Positions 11,401 to 22,698 of a DNA stretch of 64,000 bases are shown here, piece after piece (the first letter of the stretch is position 1; the number at the start of each line of letters is the position of its first letter). The notes beneath the pieces are model-generated. The model ran no database searches. It was given only the letters and a program-made list of their open reading frames with translations, and was not told the DNA's origin. The position numbers and the translations under genes were made by a program. Location of the stretch: NCBI GenBank assembly GCA_021186555.1, contig JAJKFL010000006.1:33229478-33293477 (forward strand), written 5' to 3'. The DNA comes from Reticulitermes speratus (taxonomy: Eukaryota; Arthropoda; Insecta; Blattodea; Rhinotermitidae).

Positions 11401-13113
11401 CACAGGGAATTTTATCGAAATTTGGCCAGCTGTTGATATTTTGTGTTACATGTCGACGGACCGTCATTAATAAACCAAACCTTAAAGTGACACCAAAACT
11501 GAAATCGCTAGACGAACTTCAGTGTAGGTATATCATTATCGATTTTTAAGACAACTGGTCAAGTGTTGTGTAGACTAGTGCTTGTTACATGCAGACGCGC
11601 CTTCGTAACGAAGTTGACAGCATGGTTTCCAAGCTTATAACTCTTTTAAATAAAGCCACAGCACCTGTAAGGATTCCTACGGCCAATATGAGTATGAAGG
11701 GCCGTCGTCTGCCCCACGACAGGTTGCAACGGTCACTGAGGGAGCCTAGAATCGGAGTGACGAAGAAGCCGATAAGCGGAGGCAGCGCCCACACCAGGGT
11801 CATAAGCTCGTGCTGCACGCCGATCTTCAGCAGGATAGGTGAGACGAAAGCTGTTTCGGCCGCGTACGAAAACTCGATGCCCATCACAGCCGCCGATATG
11901 CGTACCAGCTCCGAGCGTGTCTTCCTCCTGAAACAACACATGGTCTCAGCACCTTGGGTTCCGCGGGATAGGGAGTTGTGAAAAGGAGCTCGAGTAATGA
12001 TAAATGTAGCTGAGTTGATGTGGGCTAAGATTAGGCAGAAACACTGTTATAGGAGACAGGACTCTATAAAAATGCTACAGGTCATGAAATAATTTACAGA
12101 ACGTCAAACGCAATATTATCAAGTCTTTTATATTTAATATAAGATGCTTCGGCCTCCTTGGTCATCAGCAGGTATTTACAGTAATAATGCTCAAGACTGC
12201 TGTCAGCATGTAGGCATGTCAGATATCTGAGGACCATATAATTGGCAATATTATTATTTATTTCAATTTTTTAAGATGAGACATTCCCTTTGGTGTTAAC
12301 AAATCACAAGTGTATGTATCAAATCAGTCACACATAACACCAGATTTTGTCAATTTATTCAGGCTACATGTTTCGGTTCTAATTGCGAGCCCTCATCAGG
12401 CCTTTTATAAAAGTTGATACTGGAAAAATTGTATACTGCATTAAGATGGAGATCTTCCCTTTCACATTAAAAATAAATTATGAATGTATAAAACAGTTTA
12501 AATGTATATGAAATATGAAGAAACTTCAGCCGTGGAATGCTTTCATGTGCATAAAAATCTAATATAAATTTGATGGTTAAAAGACTAAAAGTTGGAGCCG
12601 TGCGTATTGCTCTGTAGGTACCTACGTTTGGGGGAAGACTGATGAATCCATGTTCAAGTTATTCCACCGTAAAAATGGAGGCAGCAAGCCTCTCCGAAGG
12701 GTTGATACATATAAACTAATTACAGGGCCTCATGTCCTAGAAGACTTGAATTTTCAAAAGTCATATTACTTATTATGCGAAAATAATCCTGGAATAGTAG
12801 AATCCAATATGCCAGCGTCCAAATCATATTCACCGCTTTATAACCGCTGCAGCTTAGTAACTCGGTTTAACCTTACTTGTAAATATGTGAATATTTTAAA
12901 GCGTCGCTTCCTACAGGAGAGTCCTGTTGCGGCTCTCTTTTCGGGGGTCTCTTGCAGAAGAGTCTAAGCGGAAACCCTCTGTCTTGTCCTTCCTGACAAT
13001 TGCAGTGCTCCTCCCTCCAGGCAGACCATTGGTCCCTGGCACCCTCTTGCCATGTGTGAAGGCGTCCCAGGAAGCCCTGGTAGTTGTGTAGCTTCTCTAC
13101 CATAGTACCAGGC
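5294..13113 (-). CDS. SLC45: SLC45-family sugar/H+ transporter, N-terminal half (gene span, five exons)
   Basis: Five exons with canonical AG/GT borders join in consistent phases (2, 1, 1, 1, then 0 at the last donor) to give about 326 residues. The N-terminus is a hydrophilic tail ending YSHIYK. It continues into RKTRSELVRISAAVMGIEF (TM1), a TM2 with VWALPPLIGFFVTP, and the loop SLSDRCNLSWGRRRPFI, which holds the WGRRR signature of SLC45 and plant sucrose carriers. TM3 to TM6 follow, ending FKEIPLDLLEQQEQ just before the large central loop. The family belongs to the major facilitator superfamily, and members characterised in insects and mammals move sucrose or other sugars with protons. The usual length is about 550-750 residues, so TM7-12 lie left of base 1. 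Introns carry a LINE remnant, SINEs, a minisatellite and a long hairpin. No frameshift or stop is seen in any exon, so the gene looks intact. Confidence 0.93.
5779..5816. repeat. Perfect 13-bp inverted repeat (hairpin)
   Basis: TAACCACTGTGCT at 5779-5791 is the exact reverse complement of 5804-5816, with a 12-nt loop. It lies in the intron between SLC45 exons D and E. It may be a solo transposon terminus pair. No function is assigned. Confidence 0.6.
5985..6200 (+). mobile_element. Degenerate tRNA-derived SINE, family 4
   Basis: The segment GGCTACGGGCTGGTGG followed by GTGGTTTGAATCTC resembles a decayed Pol III A/B-box head. The downstream part resembles the copies at 15.46 and 20.47 kb (CTTCTGGAGTCC and GGCCGGGGC). 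It is poorly preserved. Confidence 0.45.
6514..6771 (+). mobile_element. tRNA-derived SINE, family 1, subfamily B
   Basis: The start is GCCGATCCCAGTGGCCG. An intact B-box, GGGTTCGAATCCCGC, is present. The body contains CTGATCACTCGTCCAGAGGAG and the tail GAGGAGGCCCTGGCCTACTA, ending in an A-run. It lies in the SLC45 intron between exons D and E. Confidence 0.85.
6985..7440 (+). mobile_element. Ancient non-LTR retrotransposon fragment (reverse transcriptase, decayed)
   Basis: Across several frames the segment retains RKSPGSDKILAKLIQ, SEIHNLINSNYLSQELK, a DKTDC-like stretch and a downstream NRF...NTSNADQIF-like stretch. This is the usual N-terminal order of LINE reverse transcriptase domains (KSPGSD, I.P..KKGDK.DC.NYR, GFR..RST.DQIF). 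Stops and frameshifts throughout show it is dead. It is antisense to SLC45 within an intron. Confidence 0.75.
7511..7612 (-). CDS. SLC45: SLC45 exon D: TM5
   Basis: This short 102-nt exon has acceptor TGTCCCAG|ATGATC and donor GCGTTGG|GTAAGC. It is phase 1 on both sides and completes the codon D from the previous exon. It encodes DHACGLSTFTIMAGLGGSLG followed by YALGAIDWDVTALG, the highly conserved SLC45 TM5 with its Gly-rich face. Confidence 0.95.
8603..8641. repeat. 39-nt near-perfect palindrome
   Basis: TAACGTCTCACGAC and GTCGTGAGACGTTA are exact 14-nt inverted arms. The short centre (CTAAGGCTTAA) is itself almost self-complementary. It lies 124 bp downstream of the exon C donor in the SLC45 transcript, so it would form a strong intronic hairpin. 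Confidence 0.8.
8765..9022 (-). CDS. SLC45: SLC45 exon C: TM3 end to TM4
   Basis: The acceptor is ATTTGCAG|GCTTATTG and the donor is CCCCG|GTAAGAG. The 258-nt exon joins exon B as LTG-LLLVPNGENIGRALGDYYP. A variable, Asn/Ser-rich extracellular loop with several N-x-S/T sites follows (NGT, NRS, NST). Then comes the conserved HPWSVFFTVLGTVLLDFDADACQ in two overlapping motifs around TM4 and the start of the DVTVPD loop. It is more GC-rich than the flanking introns. Confidence 0.95.
9790..10085. repeat. 19-bp minisatellite, about 15 copies
   Basis: The unit GCATTGTAGTATTCTGTAC repeats head to tail with T/C and C/G variants (TATGC versus TACGC, TTCTG versus TGCTG). Because 19 is not a multiple of three, all three minus-strand frames read a 19-residue repeat (AYYN.YRILQC-like), which gives spurious overlapping ORFs. 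Confidence 0.92.
10689..10881 (-). mobile_element. tRNA-derived SINE, family 3
   Basis: On the minus strand it begins GGCCATGCCATGGCTCAGGC and has a good B-box, GGGTTCGATCCTGG, followed by a short body and an A-rich end (the plus-strand T-run at 10689-10698). It lies in the SLC45 intron between exons B and C. Confidence 0.75.
11665..11927 (-). CDS. SLC45: SLC45 exon B: TM1-TM3 and the WGRRR loop
   Basis: The acceptor is TTGTTTCAG|GAGGAAG and the donor is TTACAG|GTGCTG. The 263-nt exon is phase 2 at its start and phase 1 at its end. It encodes KTRSELVRISAAVMGIEF, then VSPILLKIGVQHELMTLVWA, then LGSLSDRCNLSWGRRRPFIL. These are the most conserved parts of the family, including the MFS loop 2-3 motif (DRC...GRRRP). 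A plus-strand ORF overlaps it but is only a shadow. Confidence 0.95.
12340..12420 (-). repeat. Mobile-element tail with a hammerhead-like core
   Basis: On the minus strand CTGATGA (12399-12393) is followed by a short GG...CC-closed loop and then GAAAC (12374-12370). This resembles the conserved CUGANGA...GAAA core of hammerhead ribozymes, which are known from Penelope-like retroelements. Similar motifs recur in this window at 14.2, 36.1, 40.7 and 43.05 kb. No cleavage was shown and stem II is short. Confidence 0.4.
12877..13113 (-). CDS. SLC45: SLC45 exon A: cytoplasmic N-terminal tail
   Basis: The donor reads TTTACAA|GTAAGG at 12877/12876 and leaves two bases (AA) that complete a lysine codon with the first G of the next exon. 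The encoded end, DALKYSHIYK, is the conserved pre-TM1 segment of SLC45 proteins. A possible acceptor CTCTACAG lies just above 13113, and an ATG begins at 13103. Either this ATG is the start (about 75 residues before TM1) or there are further upstream coding exons. The tail is basic (KRPPKREPQQ) and shows no signal peptide. Confidence 0.8.
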
Positions 13114-15454
13114 CTGTAGAGGAATGTGATTTCTTAATAAATTTCCCTTTTGTATTCAGGCATAAACAACAGTCCATTTTAAGGCCACCAGAATAGAGAA
13201 GGCAATACACGCGGAATATAGTTCCAGTTTGAAAGTTTATGTCAGGCTTTGTTGTGTTACGCCCATAACGAATTGCAATGGCTGTAGCTATATATACACA
13301 TAGAAGACAAATCTGTTAACATAGCTTGGCGGGTAACTTATTGGATGCTTATACTTAAAAGACATAGAATTAACACGTGTCTGATTTTAATGCACTGTGA
13401 TGAGGCAAATTGTTTCTGAATCGAATCTAACAAGTTAGCAAATCCGCGGAACGTACATTTTCTGACGCTATCGTTCTGTTATTTTTCATACACCATAAAT
13501 CCGTGGCTATTTCCAAGAAATACGCTGAATTCACTGATAGTTATATTTAGGTCTTGAACTGTTTCTTCAGCCTCACTGCCTACATCACAGAGAACGCTGT
13601 GTCAGATATGTAGACCAATCACTCTGAGATATTCTATCATATACGAACGTAGGTCTTCATATAGTGTCTGTTGCTTCTGTCCGGCTTTAACTACAATCGG
13701 CTTTTGTCGACAAAGAGTAGGAAAAATCTCAAATGTTAAACGTCACGAAAATCCGTCCAGTGAGATTCGCGCTGTTCCATGCGGACAGATAGACAGACGG
13801 ACAAATACAACGACGGCATTATTGGCCTTTCGTAACTGATTTGCAAAAGCACTTAATTACACGTGTTGCTATCAACGTGTCTGTCACTAGAGATTAAATA
13901 TATATTGTGTATCACAGACACTTGAATCTCTACGATATTTTACGTATTAATTGTTAAGTTTTCTCGCGCAATATTCCCGAAATTATTTAATGAATAGACC
14001 AACCACCGAAATCTCTTTTAGTATATCCCGAAGGATGAAGGCCTCTATTGCTAAGGTACAACACTGGGCGAAAAGGAAACGACTTCCATGCACCATTCGC
14101 CTTCACAACCTATTTCCTTAAAAACTGCCATATTGTTCTTCAAGTTTGACATTAGGAAATTGTTGCCTTCAGCTTCATGGTAGACTATACAGAGAATAGT
14201 AAACTCCGCCATACCTTTGGTACCTGTACCCTTCTCCTGAAGATAGAAGCAGAAGTCTCCTCCGAAACGTCTTTACTTATGTATAAATCTACATGCTGTC
14301 ACATTGAAGAAGGCTAGAACCTTCAAATTTTTACTTATTCACACTGTCATCTTTGATCTTAAGTCTGTGTTTTTGAAAGAGAGACGTGAAATAACCATAG
14401 TTCGTTTAGAAAGATTTGCTGACCGTAATTTTACGCCCCCTTAGCTCAACACAATAAAAGTTGGCACTGTGGATAAGCCAGTCCTTCATCGTCTTTATTT
14501 AATCATACGCACTATGAAAGAAGCAAAGAAAATTAAGTAAAAATAAATATAGGCACTTGAACGAAGACCAGCATCTTTGAATTTCTAATACACAATGGGC
14601 CTTATGCCCATTTTAAGCAAAATTTGACAAATTTGTATCGGAAATTTGAGTGGCCCTATTCCATAGTTTTGTAATGTATGCTCTAAAACCTCGGGCTCCG
14701 AAATTTATGGTAAGTTAAGCCATTTTAAGGAATAAGAAATAATTGCTTCAGCAGTGGAAAAAAAATTAATTATTGTACCTGTTTAGAAACACGATAATTC
14801 TGACGGTAGTATTTATCGAGTTGTATCCCTGTCATTGAATATACTGAAAACTTCTTCCACATCCCTCTCTCAAGAGAAAAAACATTATTGTGGTCATCAG
14901 CGTAAATTTCAACATAACAGATGAACTAATAAAGGAATATTTTGTATTTGTCAGATACTTAAGAGAAGAGTGAGAAGAAAATGGGAGGACACATCAATTA
15001 CTTGTAGAATTCTAGAAAGCCTATGATCTTTGTAGGGGGAATTTATATGCAATATTCTCGCAGTGTTTGGTATGCATGCGGAAATAATTAGGTTAATTAA
15101 ATGTCTTTAAATACAGCCTATATTAAAGTGCTTACAATTAAGCATTTGCCTGATACATTCCCTATTCAGAATAGTTTATGTCTCCCATTTTTGGCTAGAA
15201 CCACCCGGTCTACGAGAAAGACTATTTGTCCACCCCTGAAGGAAAGAATTCTCCGTTTCTTTGCATGCGGTACTCCCAACGAGCAGTGGCGTGTAACTGC
15301 AAAGGCGTATTAGGAATATGGACTTAATACAAAACTGGAATGGCGGAAGAAACATCTTTGCAAAAAATATCCTTTGCGAATTTGCGTACATCTTCGACCT
15401 TGCTGTTGATGTGTTACACGCACAATTCAATTGCAATAAATAAATATCTATTGT
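13114..15454. other. Non-coding stretch upstream of SLC45 exon A
   Basis: AT-rich sequence without a recognisable exon or an obvious promoter. A CTGAAGA...CCGAAACGTC motif is at 14237-14270. If exon A is internal this is intron; if its ATG is the start, the promoter should lie here, but nothing distinctive marks it. Confidence 0.5.
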
Positions 15455-15665
15455 TGAAGCCGAGATAACAGTACGTGATTAGTGACCAGGCTATGGGCTG
15501 GGCTACGCTAGGTTCGATTCCGGGCAGGAGCAGTAATTTCCCTCTTTTCCAGAAATGTCCACAGGGGCACTGGGGATCACCCAGCCTCCTATGCAAGGGT
15601 ACCAGGGGTTGTTTTTCCAGGGATAAAGCGACTGCTACGTGAAGTTGAATACTCAGCTCCATATT
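15455..15665 (+). mobile_element. Degenerate tRNA-derived SINE, family 4
   Basis: GGGCTACGCTAGGTTCGATTCCGGGC is a recognisable B-box region. It is followed by AGTAATTTCCCTCTTTTCCAG and a CACTGGGGATCACCCAG body. Related copies lie at 20.47 kb (plus strand) and 46.96 kb (minus strand). Confidence 0.6.
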
Positions 15666-18479
15666 GTGCTCAGGTTAAGATCACTGGATTTATACTGCTA
15701 CGCCCCCTATACGCGTTCATGATGAAACAATTTTACTTGTACTTTTACAGATCTGTTGTTTTAAAGATAATTACACTGGATGTGGCGCTGTTTGGCGTTA
15801 GACGTTACATTTCTTTGTATTTCGTTTTATATCCACTAAGACGGAAAAGGTTCCAAGTAAAAATTTTTATTAAGAGTTGGTAGAATATTTCAACAAACAG
15901 CCGTTTCTGTGAAAAATTAAAATATTTTAATTTGCTACACACATAACTACAGATGTAAGCCTACTTGGTCATTACAAACCAAAATACAATCTGCCCAACA
16001 GTTTTTGTTTAGAATCCCATATTAAATTTAATCGACATTTGTTAAGTGGACTTGCAGACGAAAAGTGGAGCGGCCCGTTTAAAGGTTTGAGCTTCTTCCC
16101 CAGTTTGCTTATTTTGCACACTTCTACAAACAGACGAAGAACATTTGACGTTAACATCCAGTTATTTTAGCAAGATTTGATCATTTACTTCAAGCATGGT
16201 AATTTTATGTTCCTTATTTAAACAAATATCTGAACGTCTTAACAGTTGCCCTCAGTGGCGTTTAGAAAGTAGAAGTCCACATCAGTTTTTATCGGTGTTG
16301 GAAGTTTTCCACTTCAGGTCAAAAAGTGAAAAGGAAACGTTCAGTTTTGTAATAGAAGCCCGATAAGCAAACGAAACATTGTCAGTCATAGAATTTAGTG
16401 GAGTTCATTTTATAGCAGTAATATGAAAATATAAATAGCTTCACTTGCTGCAACTAATGGAATACATCTCGTTGTGCAAATATAATTAATTGAATGATTA
16501 TTAAAATACCCTCAAACACAATCATAGATTTATTATGTAACAGAAAGCTACATGAAACTTTCTGTTGCATAATACACGCATAGTTGTACTTGATGTTACT
16601 TTAATAATTATTTAATTAATTAACGCTTTAATTAAAATGTTTATTAAAAGAGAGTAAGTTACTTTTTTCGGTGCTAGAGTTTTCGCCTCTGTTCCGTCGT
16701 ACTTGTCAGGATGAAAATATCAACAGTTTTGGGCAGCACCGGCAGTTGATTTTACAACACAGATTACGTAAGCTATAATCCGCCGCCTTCACCTATAATC
16801 TCACTATAAGATAACGATGGTCATATGTGTGCTTTAGGCACGAGATATTCTGAGACTTATGTTTCAAGATGTCCTTTAAAGGGGAAAAGGCCATTTACGA
16901 AATCTTGGAATAAGTATTTTGAAACACTTCAAAGGATCAACTGGTCGGTTCCTCTGAACAAGCTAAAGATTTTAGTATCTCATAAAAACAGAATCTCTCC
17001 AGCATCTGAGAGAGCATCAGTTTTTCATTAAGCTGGTAATTAAGAGCGACACGATACACCCAGTCATTAGGTTTTAAGTTCGGTCCACACCATACAGACG
17101 CTGACATTTAAGTTACCATGCGCTACTGTCGAACATGTCAGTTAAGTTGAAGTAATGTAGAAGAAAATGTGCTGAGATAAAGTAATGTTAAAACTGAAAT
17201 CTAAGTTTCAACAACCCCCTTCCCCCCCCCCCCCCCCCCAACTGTGGCCTTTCTATTTCAAATTTAAAGTGCCTCATCCTGCAGAAGGATTCCACAACAA
17301 GCCACTTCGTCACACACTGGCCACGTGCAGAGTCAAATCATTTGCAATGTCCAAGTGATAATCTTCTGAGTTTTGACGTCGTGCAAGGTCATAAGTTCAT
17401 ACCGACGTTTCAGAAAATGTTTTGCCTCCATCTTCAAGGTTACTCAATTTCAGGTGGACACATAAAGCAGCACGTATCCCTCGAAATGTCTTTATCAAAT
17501 TATGATCCTACAAGATTTCACAACCCAAAATACTTTGAGTTTGAGACACACTCGGCATGAAAGCCTCAAAATATACACTATTTAAAACGCTTTATGACAA
17601 TCGTCGATTCATTACACAAAAATTACGTTGGAAAATCTAATGAGTTAGCCTGATTTAACATACATATTTATCAAGCAACGTAATGAGAACAAATGACATG
17701 TAGATTGAAGAAAGGGAAACATTCAGCATAACTGTGAAAATTGCGCTTGAGTGTAACCTTATGAGTCCGAACTCTGTTTACTTACGCCTGTGTTTCCGAG
17801 GGAGTTCCCATTTCTCTTCGACAGCTGACGTCCATTTGCCTAGTGAAAAAGGCAGGTATTCTACATTCGTTACATTTGCGTATCCAAGCATTTCACCAAT
17901 ATCACGCGAAGTGGTGCTTTATTCGCCTGGTGTTTATTACAGTAAAGTGTCAGGTTATGTAAACACGTTTCACCAAGTTTTAAGTAATTTTAGTTTCAAT
18001 GCTTTCACAGTTTATGGTGATGGGAGCGGGGGGAGGGGTAAGCGTTACCAAACCCCTCTCCCCATACAAGTGCTGTGCTATTAGCCTATTGTTAAACGTT
18101 GACGGTTCTGGGGTGTGCATGTCCTAGGCTGACATTAATGACTTCAAGGCTGTGAACATTACCAGATATAAGAGAAATGAGTTCACTCACAGGGCAAACG
18201 AGTTGCAACGACTCGAAAACGAAAGCTGTATTAATTTTAAGAAATATTTTTGAAATGTAGCACTTGAAATAATTTTGAAGGATTCAAAATTAACGTGCGA
18301 GCGAGTTGACAGAGGACAGGCTGGGAAAGAGAAGGTAAGAGGAACTCAACAGGAATAGGAAACCGAAAGTAGAAAAATGTATTGTGGTTGACTAAGCATT
18401 AAACCAAAGCCATACTGGCAGACTTGCTTTCCCGTATGATACTGATTTCCATTTACTGTGTATGGTCCCTTACAATAAG
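15666..18479. other. Non-coding stretch with hairpin, poly-C tract and repeat motif
   Basis: An imperfect hairpin (TTATGTAACAGAAAG against CTTTCTGTTGCATAA) is at about 16534-16574. A copy of the GAAACGTCGGT hairpin motif is on the minus strand at about 17385-17450 (CTTGAAGATGGAGG...TGAAACGTCGG). A poly-C run is at about 17222-17239. I recognise no exon. Confidence 0.5.
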
Positions 18480-18960
18480 GGATGGAAAAAGGCTGAGGGT
18501 GTTAGAGAACAGGGTGCTGAGGAGGATATCCCTGCCTGAAAAGAAGGAAATTGGAGGAGGCTTGATTGATATATAAAATGAGTAACTTATTAAACTGTAT
18601 ATCTCTCCAAGTTTTTTAAGATGTTTAAATCCTGGTTGGTTAGATGTCTAGGGCATGTGACACTTAGGGTGAGAAGAGAATTGCATAGAGGCTTTAGATG
18701 GCAAAATCTGAAGAAAAGAGATGACTTGAAAGGCCTAGGCTTAGGTGAGATGATAATATTAACTTGGATCTTAAAGAAATATATTGGGATTCTTTTGGAT
18801 TGGATTCATATGATTCCGTATATGGAGAAGTGGCCGGATCATTTGAACACGGTAATAAAACTTGGGGATCCATAAAAAGCGGGAACAATCTTGACTGACT
18901 GAGGAACTATCAACTTCTCAAGAAGAACTCTGCTCCTTGGAATTAGTTAGTTAAAATTAA
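18480..18960 (+). mobile_element. LINE 3'-end fragment (C-terminal tail of ORF2), decayed
   Basis: Scattered frames read LRVLENRVLRRISLPEKKEI, then RPRLR.DDNINLDLKEIYW, and finally NYQLLKKNSAPWN. This matches the familiar C-terminal tail of insect non-LTR retrotransposons (GRPRLRWEDN..DL, then W..LKK.SAPW). Stops interrupt every frame. It ends in a GTTAGTTA-type tail. Confidence 0.7.
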
Positions 18961-20159
18961 TGGTTTTTCTTGTCTTAGCGGTCTTGTTCTAAAGTCTTCA
19001 GCCAGAATTTGAAGCTAAAACTTCGCGATGTTTAGCAACAAAAAAGGTAATATTATGAAGTGTCTAAAAGAAAAAATGGATATTTAGAAAAATTTAAATA
19101 TTATATGAGTGACAGTTTTATGATCGGCGCATGAAAATATTTGGCTATGTACTGTATTTTTTTGTACATTCAAAGTGTGTGTAGGCACTAAACATTTTCA
19201 TCGCAGAACGCTAGGTAGACTTCTGTAGTAACATAAGGAACACTACTACTGCTTTTTAAATTTTAAAACAAGAGTCTACGTCCTTACTGAATTCTCTCAA
19301 ACAAACATCCCTATATCCATTCTTACGTAGACAGTATTTTCTAAACAGACACACATAATATTTGTATGTGGAGGGTGATGGGGCAACTCTTCCAGTAAAG
19401 TTATTGAGTAAGGCCACCGCGCTTGGATTCCCCGCAGGGGGCCGAAACCTTCACCCCCAAGTTCAGGCCGGCTGTCCATTTTGTTCTATTTCAGTGGTTA
19501 CCAAACACATAACTTGAGGCTTAACTGATATAAGCACAAGAGCCTGAGGCCTTCCACAAACCAGCAGAAATTGCATAATTGTAATTTAAGAAGTAACGGA
19601 CTCAGTACTGACAGTGATATACTTTCGGTGTTACATTATGTGCTTTTGATACAATGAGGCCCTTGAGGCTTAATATTAATTTATTATTTTTGTTATCAGT
19701 AAATTCTGAGCAACTTCCCTAAAATGTATTATGGTCGTCTGTGAGCAGTGTCTCCTAGTTTGGAAGCGACCTTTATATTCTATGGTTACAGGGATAAAGC
19801 GGCCGGATCTTGAAGGCGACCACTCATCTCTCTCCAACGCCGAAGTAGGAAAGGCTGGTTCTTTCATGTGTTTCTATATGGCTTCATGCTTGGTGTTTAG
19901 GCAGAGGAGAAAATGCATTTTCTTTTATCCACACACATATTTCTGTGTTAATATGTTATATTAATGGAAAAGGACAGTTGAAAATTCAGTGGGACAAATT
20001 GATGGTTCTCATGTGTAGCTAAGGTTTCTAGGGGTAACATTTGTCTACTTTTCTAGCTACATTATAACCCTTGAAGGGCCATTTCGATATCAAGATTTAA
20101 TTGAATAACTTTTATTCGGCGAAGGTCGAGACTAAAATATCAACTAAAACATAGGAACA
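18961..20159. other. Non-coding stretch
   Basis: AT-rich, with no exon recognised. A GC-richer patch at 19400-19480 encodes nothing I can identify. Confidence 0.45.
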
Positions 20160-20370
20160 TCTCACTGCCTTACGGTGTTGTAATTTTCTGGTCCTGTTCT
20201 TAACTACCACCAATCCATATTCCGCCATACCCCAAGCATGCGCGCGCACACACACACACACAAAACAGTCCAACTTAAACCTTACCCTATTATGTGGTGT
20301 GTATAATTTTCTGGTCCTGTTCGTAACTATTACCAATATAATTTTTCCGTACACCGCAACACACAGTCCA
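20160..20370. repeat. Diverged tandem duplication (~115-bp unit) with a (CA)n run
   Basis: AATTTTCTGGTCCTGTTC followed by TAACTA..ACCAAT occurs twice (about 20182 and 20308). A (CA)n run (about 20247-20262) lies between the two copies. Confidence 0.65.
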
Positions 20371-20464
20371 TCACAAAACGTGCCCTGTCGTATGATGCAT
20401 GGAATTTGTCGTTGAGCTTGGTTCTCTGAGCCTACATTTCTGCTTGTGCCCTGGGTAACCTAAA

Positions 20465-20800
20465 TCGGTATTGTGATTAGCGTACGGGCTGATATTCGAC
20501 GAAACGTGGATTGAGTCCAGAAAACGGCAAAGTTGTTTCCTTTTCCAAAGCTCCCAGACTGGCCCTGGACTTCACCTGAGTTTCTATTCAGTGGGTACCG
20601 AGAATTTCTTCTCCTGTATTATAGTGGCCGGGGCATAAACCTAACACCTCCCGTACATGCAGTGCCGATATCAAGAATAAGTACAGCTCTTGATTTTAGG
20701 CTTCCGCCGCGATGTTAAAGAGATCCCCGCTCTTCTTTGAAGATGGGACCGATACGTTTTCCCGAAACGTCGGTAAACAATTACCACACGACGTCGCGCA
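20465..20800 (+). mobile_element. Degenerate SINE followed by a GAAACGTCGG hairpin repeat
   Basis: The first part (GATTAGCGTACGGGCTGATATTCG, split in the usual head order) resembles family 4 SINEs. From 20740, TTGAAGATGGGACC...CCCGAAACGTCGG is a clear copy of the recurrent hairpin. It is also found at 36.0 kb and 37.45 kb next to the shared words GCTTCCGCCGC and CCCAGAAGAG. Confidence 0.5.
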
Positions 20801-21220
20801 ATACCCCAGCAGAGCAGAGATCTCATGTAGATCCCTACCACCACACCCCCACTTATCTTCATAGCGTGTACAGGGACATTTTCACTAAATATTTTCCCTT
20901 TCCTTCAGTTTTGGACCTACAAAATATATTTACAAGGAAAATAATTGAAGCTACTTTCTCCTCCCAACGACCTGCGTTTACAACCTGACCTAGCTAATAT
21001 GGAATGCGAGAAACCTTATTACTTAAAAATAACACGATGGGTTTCAGGTATGATCTTGTTTATTTTGCGACCTTGAGATGCATAGAAGATTCTTGCAGAG
21101 GCGCTCACCTGCAACATCCTGCTCTGTGGTGACGCTATGACCATCACAATGCTAGTCAACTGAGTATGAGTTTTAACGTTCTCAGAGCGAAGAAAATGAA
21201 GACACACATTCTTTTAGAAT

Positions 21221-21355
21221 GCGACGCCGTGTAGTCTGGTAGATAAGTACCAGCCCTTCGAAGAAACCAGATGCTTCTATCCTCGAAGTAGAAGAAAGCA
21301 ATATATTTCCCGGAAACGGTATCTTCTGGGTGTGTACCAGAACACACGGCGTCAC
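21221..21355. mobile_element. Short foldback element with GACGCCGTGT ends
   Basis: GCGACGCCGTGTAGTCTGGTA at the left is mirrored by the reverse complement of TACCAGAACACACGGCGTCAC at the right. The same end word occurs as single copies at 1.39, 38.33 and 42.76 kb, so this is a dispersed family with inverted pairs. Confidence 0.6.
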
Positions 21356-21606
21356 AAAAGAGGAGACAGTAATATTAGTTAATTGTTGTTCAGCTCATTA
21401 ATTTATTTGGTATCGGATGACTGAGTAAATCTGAGTAATAAATTTGGGGGAATCTGGAAGGAAACAGTCCTCGCCTCATTTTCAATAGGCCTACTATAGA
21501 GGAATTTTACTGGAGGGAGTATTGATTAGACCTTGTCAATAAAAGGGGATAAATGGAATAAATTCACACTGAGGTCGTCTGTATTTAGGGGGAAATAACT
21601 AAATCA

Positions 21607-21874
21607 GCCGATCTCGGTTGCCGTAGGTCGAAGACGGATGTTTGCAGTGGCTCGATTGCTGGATTGCGGGTTCGAATGTCGCTGATGGCACGGATGTTAG
21701 TATCTTGTGTTTGTTGTTGTGTAGGTAGCGGCCTCTGCGACGAGATGATCGCTCGTTCAGGAGTCATACCGGGTGTGTGTGTGCGTGCATGTATGTCTAA
21801 TTGTGTGTGATCTATAAACTTCAAAATTGATGGGGCCTAAGCCCAAGCTGGGCTGTTGCGCCCCAAAAAAAAAA
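21607..21874 (+). mobile_element. tRNA-derived SINE, family 1, subfamily A
   Basis: GCCGATCTCGGTTGCCGTAG start, B-box GGGTTCGAATGTC, an internal (GT)n run, end GGGCTGTTGCGCCCC and an A10 tail. It is closest to the copy at 1.65 kb. Confidence 0.85.
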
Positions 21875-22698
21875 CTCAAAATCATTAGTGAGGTTTGAAA
21901 CAGGCGAGAATTAGTTAGAGGATGAAGAACTAATCTTATCAACGTAAAAAGAACTATTTATAACTTCCTTCTTATCACGAGGTTGCTATACAACTTCTGA
22001 CCTGATGTAGGACACGCCTGGTATGGCGACACATACGCCGTGGTTCACTGACTTAGAGACCTACGTCTGCATTCTCCGGTATTTAAGGAGCACTGACGTA
22101 ATTCTAATATGAAATTAATGTATCCCCCAAAACAAGTTTGTCATATTTACTATCGCTTCCACTAATGTTCGTTATAAACTGACTTCTTTTAAAAAGTACG
22201 TTTGATGCTATTTTAATGAGATCCAAGATGAAGTTACACTGCATCATGATGCGTAACCCAGTCTCATCTTTCAATGAACGCAATTTATTGGAGAGTCTCA
22301 CGTTTTCTGAAATAAACTAATGTTTCGAATCTCTATTTGTTGAATTACATAAGACAGAAGAAGGAAACAAAACAAGATGCAAAAGGAAAAGGGTACACGT
22401 TCATTTATATCAGATGTACCATTCTAGCTCCTCTTGCAAGTGTGTATTTCAATTCTTGACTCAATTCAAAGGCAGTGATTCAGGGTACAAGGGACAGACA
22501 TGGTTTTATAGTCTTGTTCAAACACACGATGTGGATGATTGTTTTTGGCCGAAAGCGCTGTGACTGTTGCATATAGTTCACGTAAATAAGTTGAAGGACG
22601 ACTTCATGCCGATTCGATTCTGAAATAAAAAAAACAAGATCCTAACGACATTTTATTCCAGCAAGACGGAGTTCATTCGCTCCTTCACATTTCAGTTC
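21875..22698. other. Non-coding stretch
   Basis: AT-rich. I see no coding, RNA or clear repeat signal. Confidence 0.4.

Noticed and set aside
11589-11981. 130-codon plus-strand ORF
   Set aside because: It is antisense to the well-supported SLC45 exon B and has no family resemblance.
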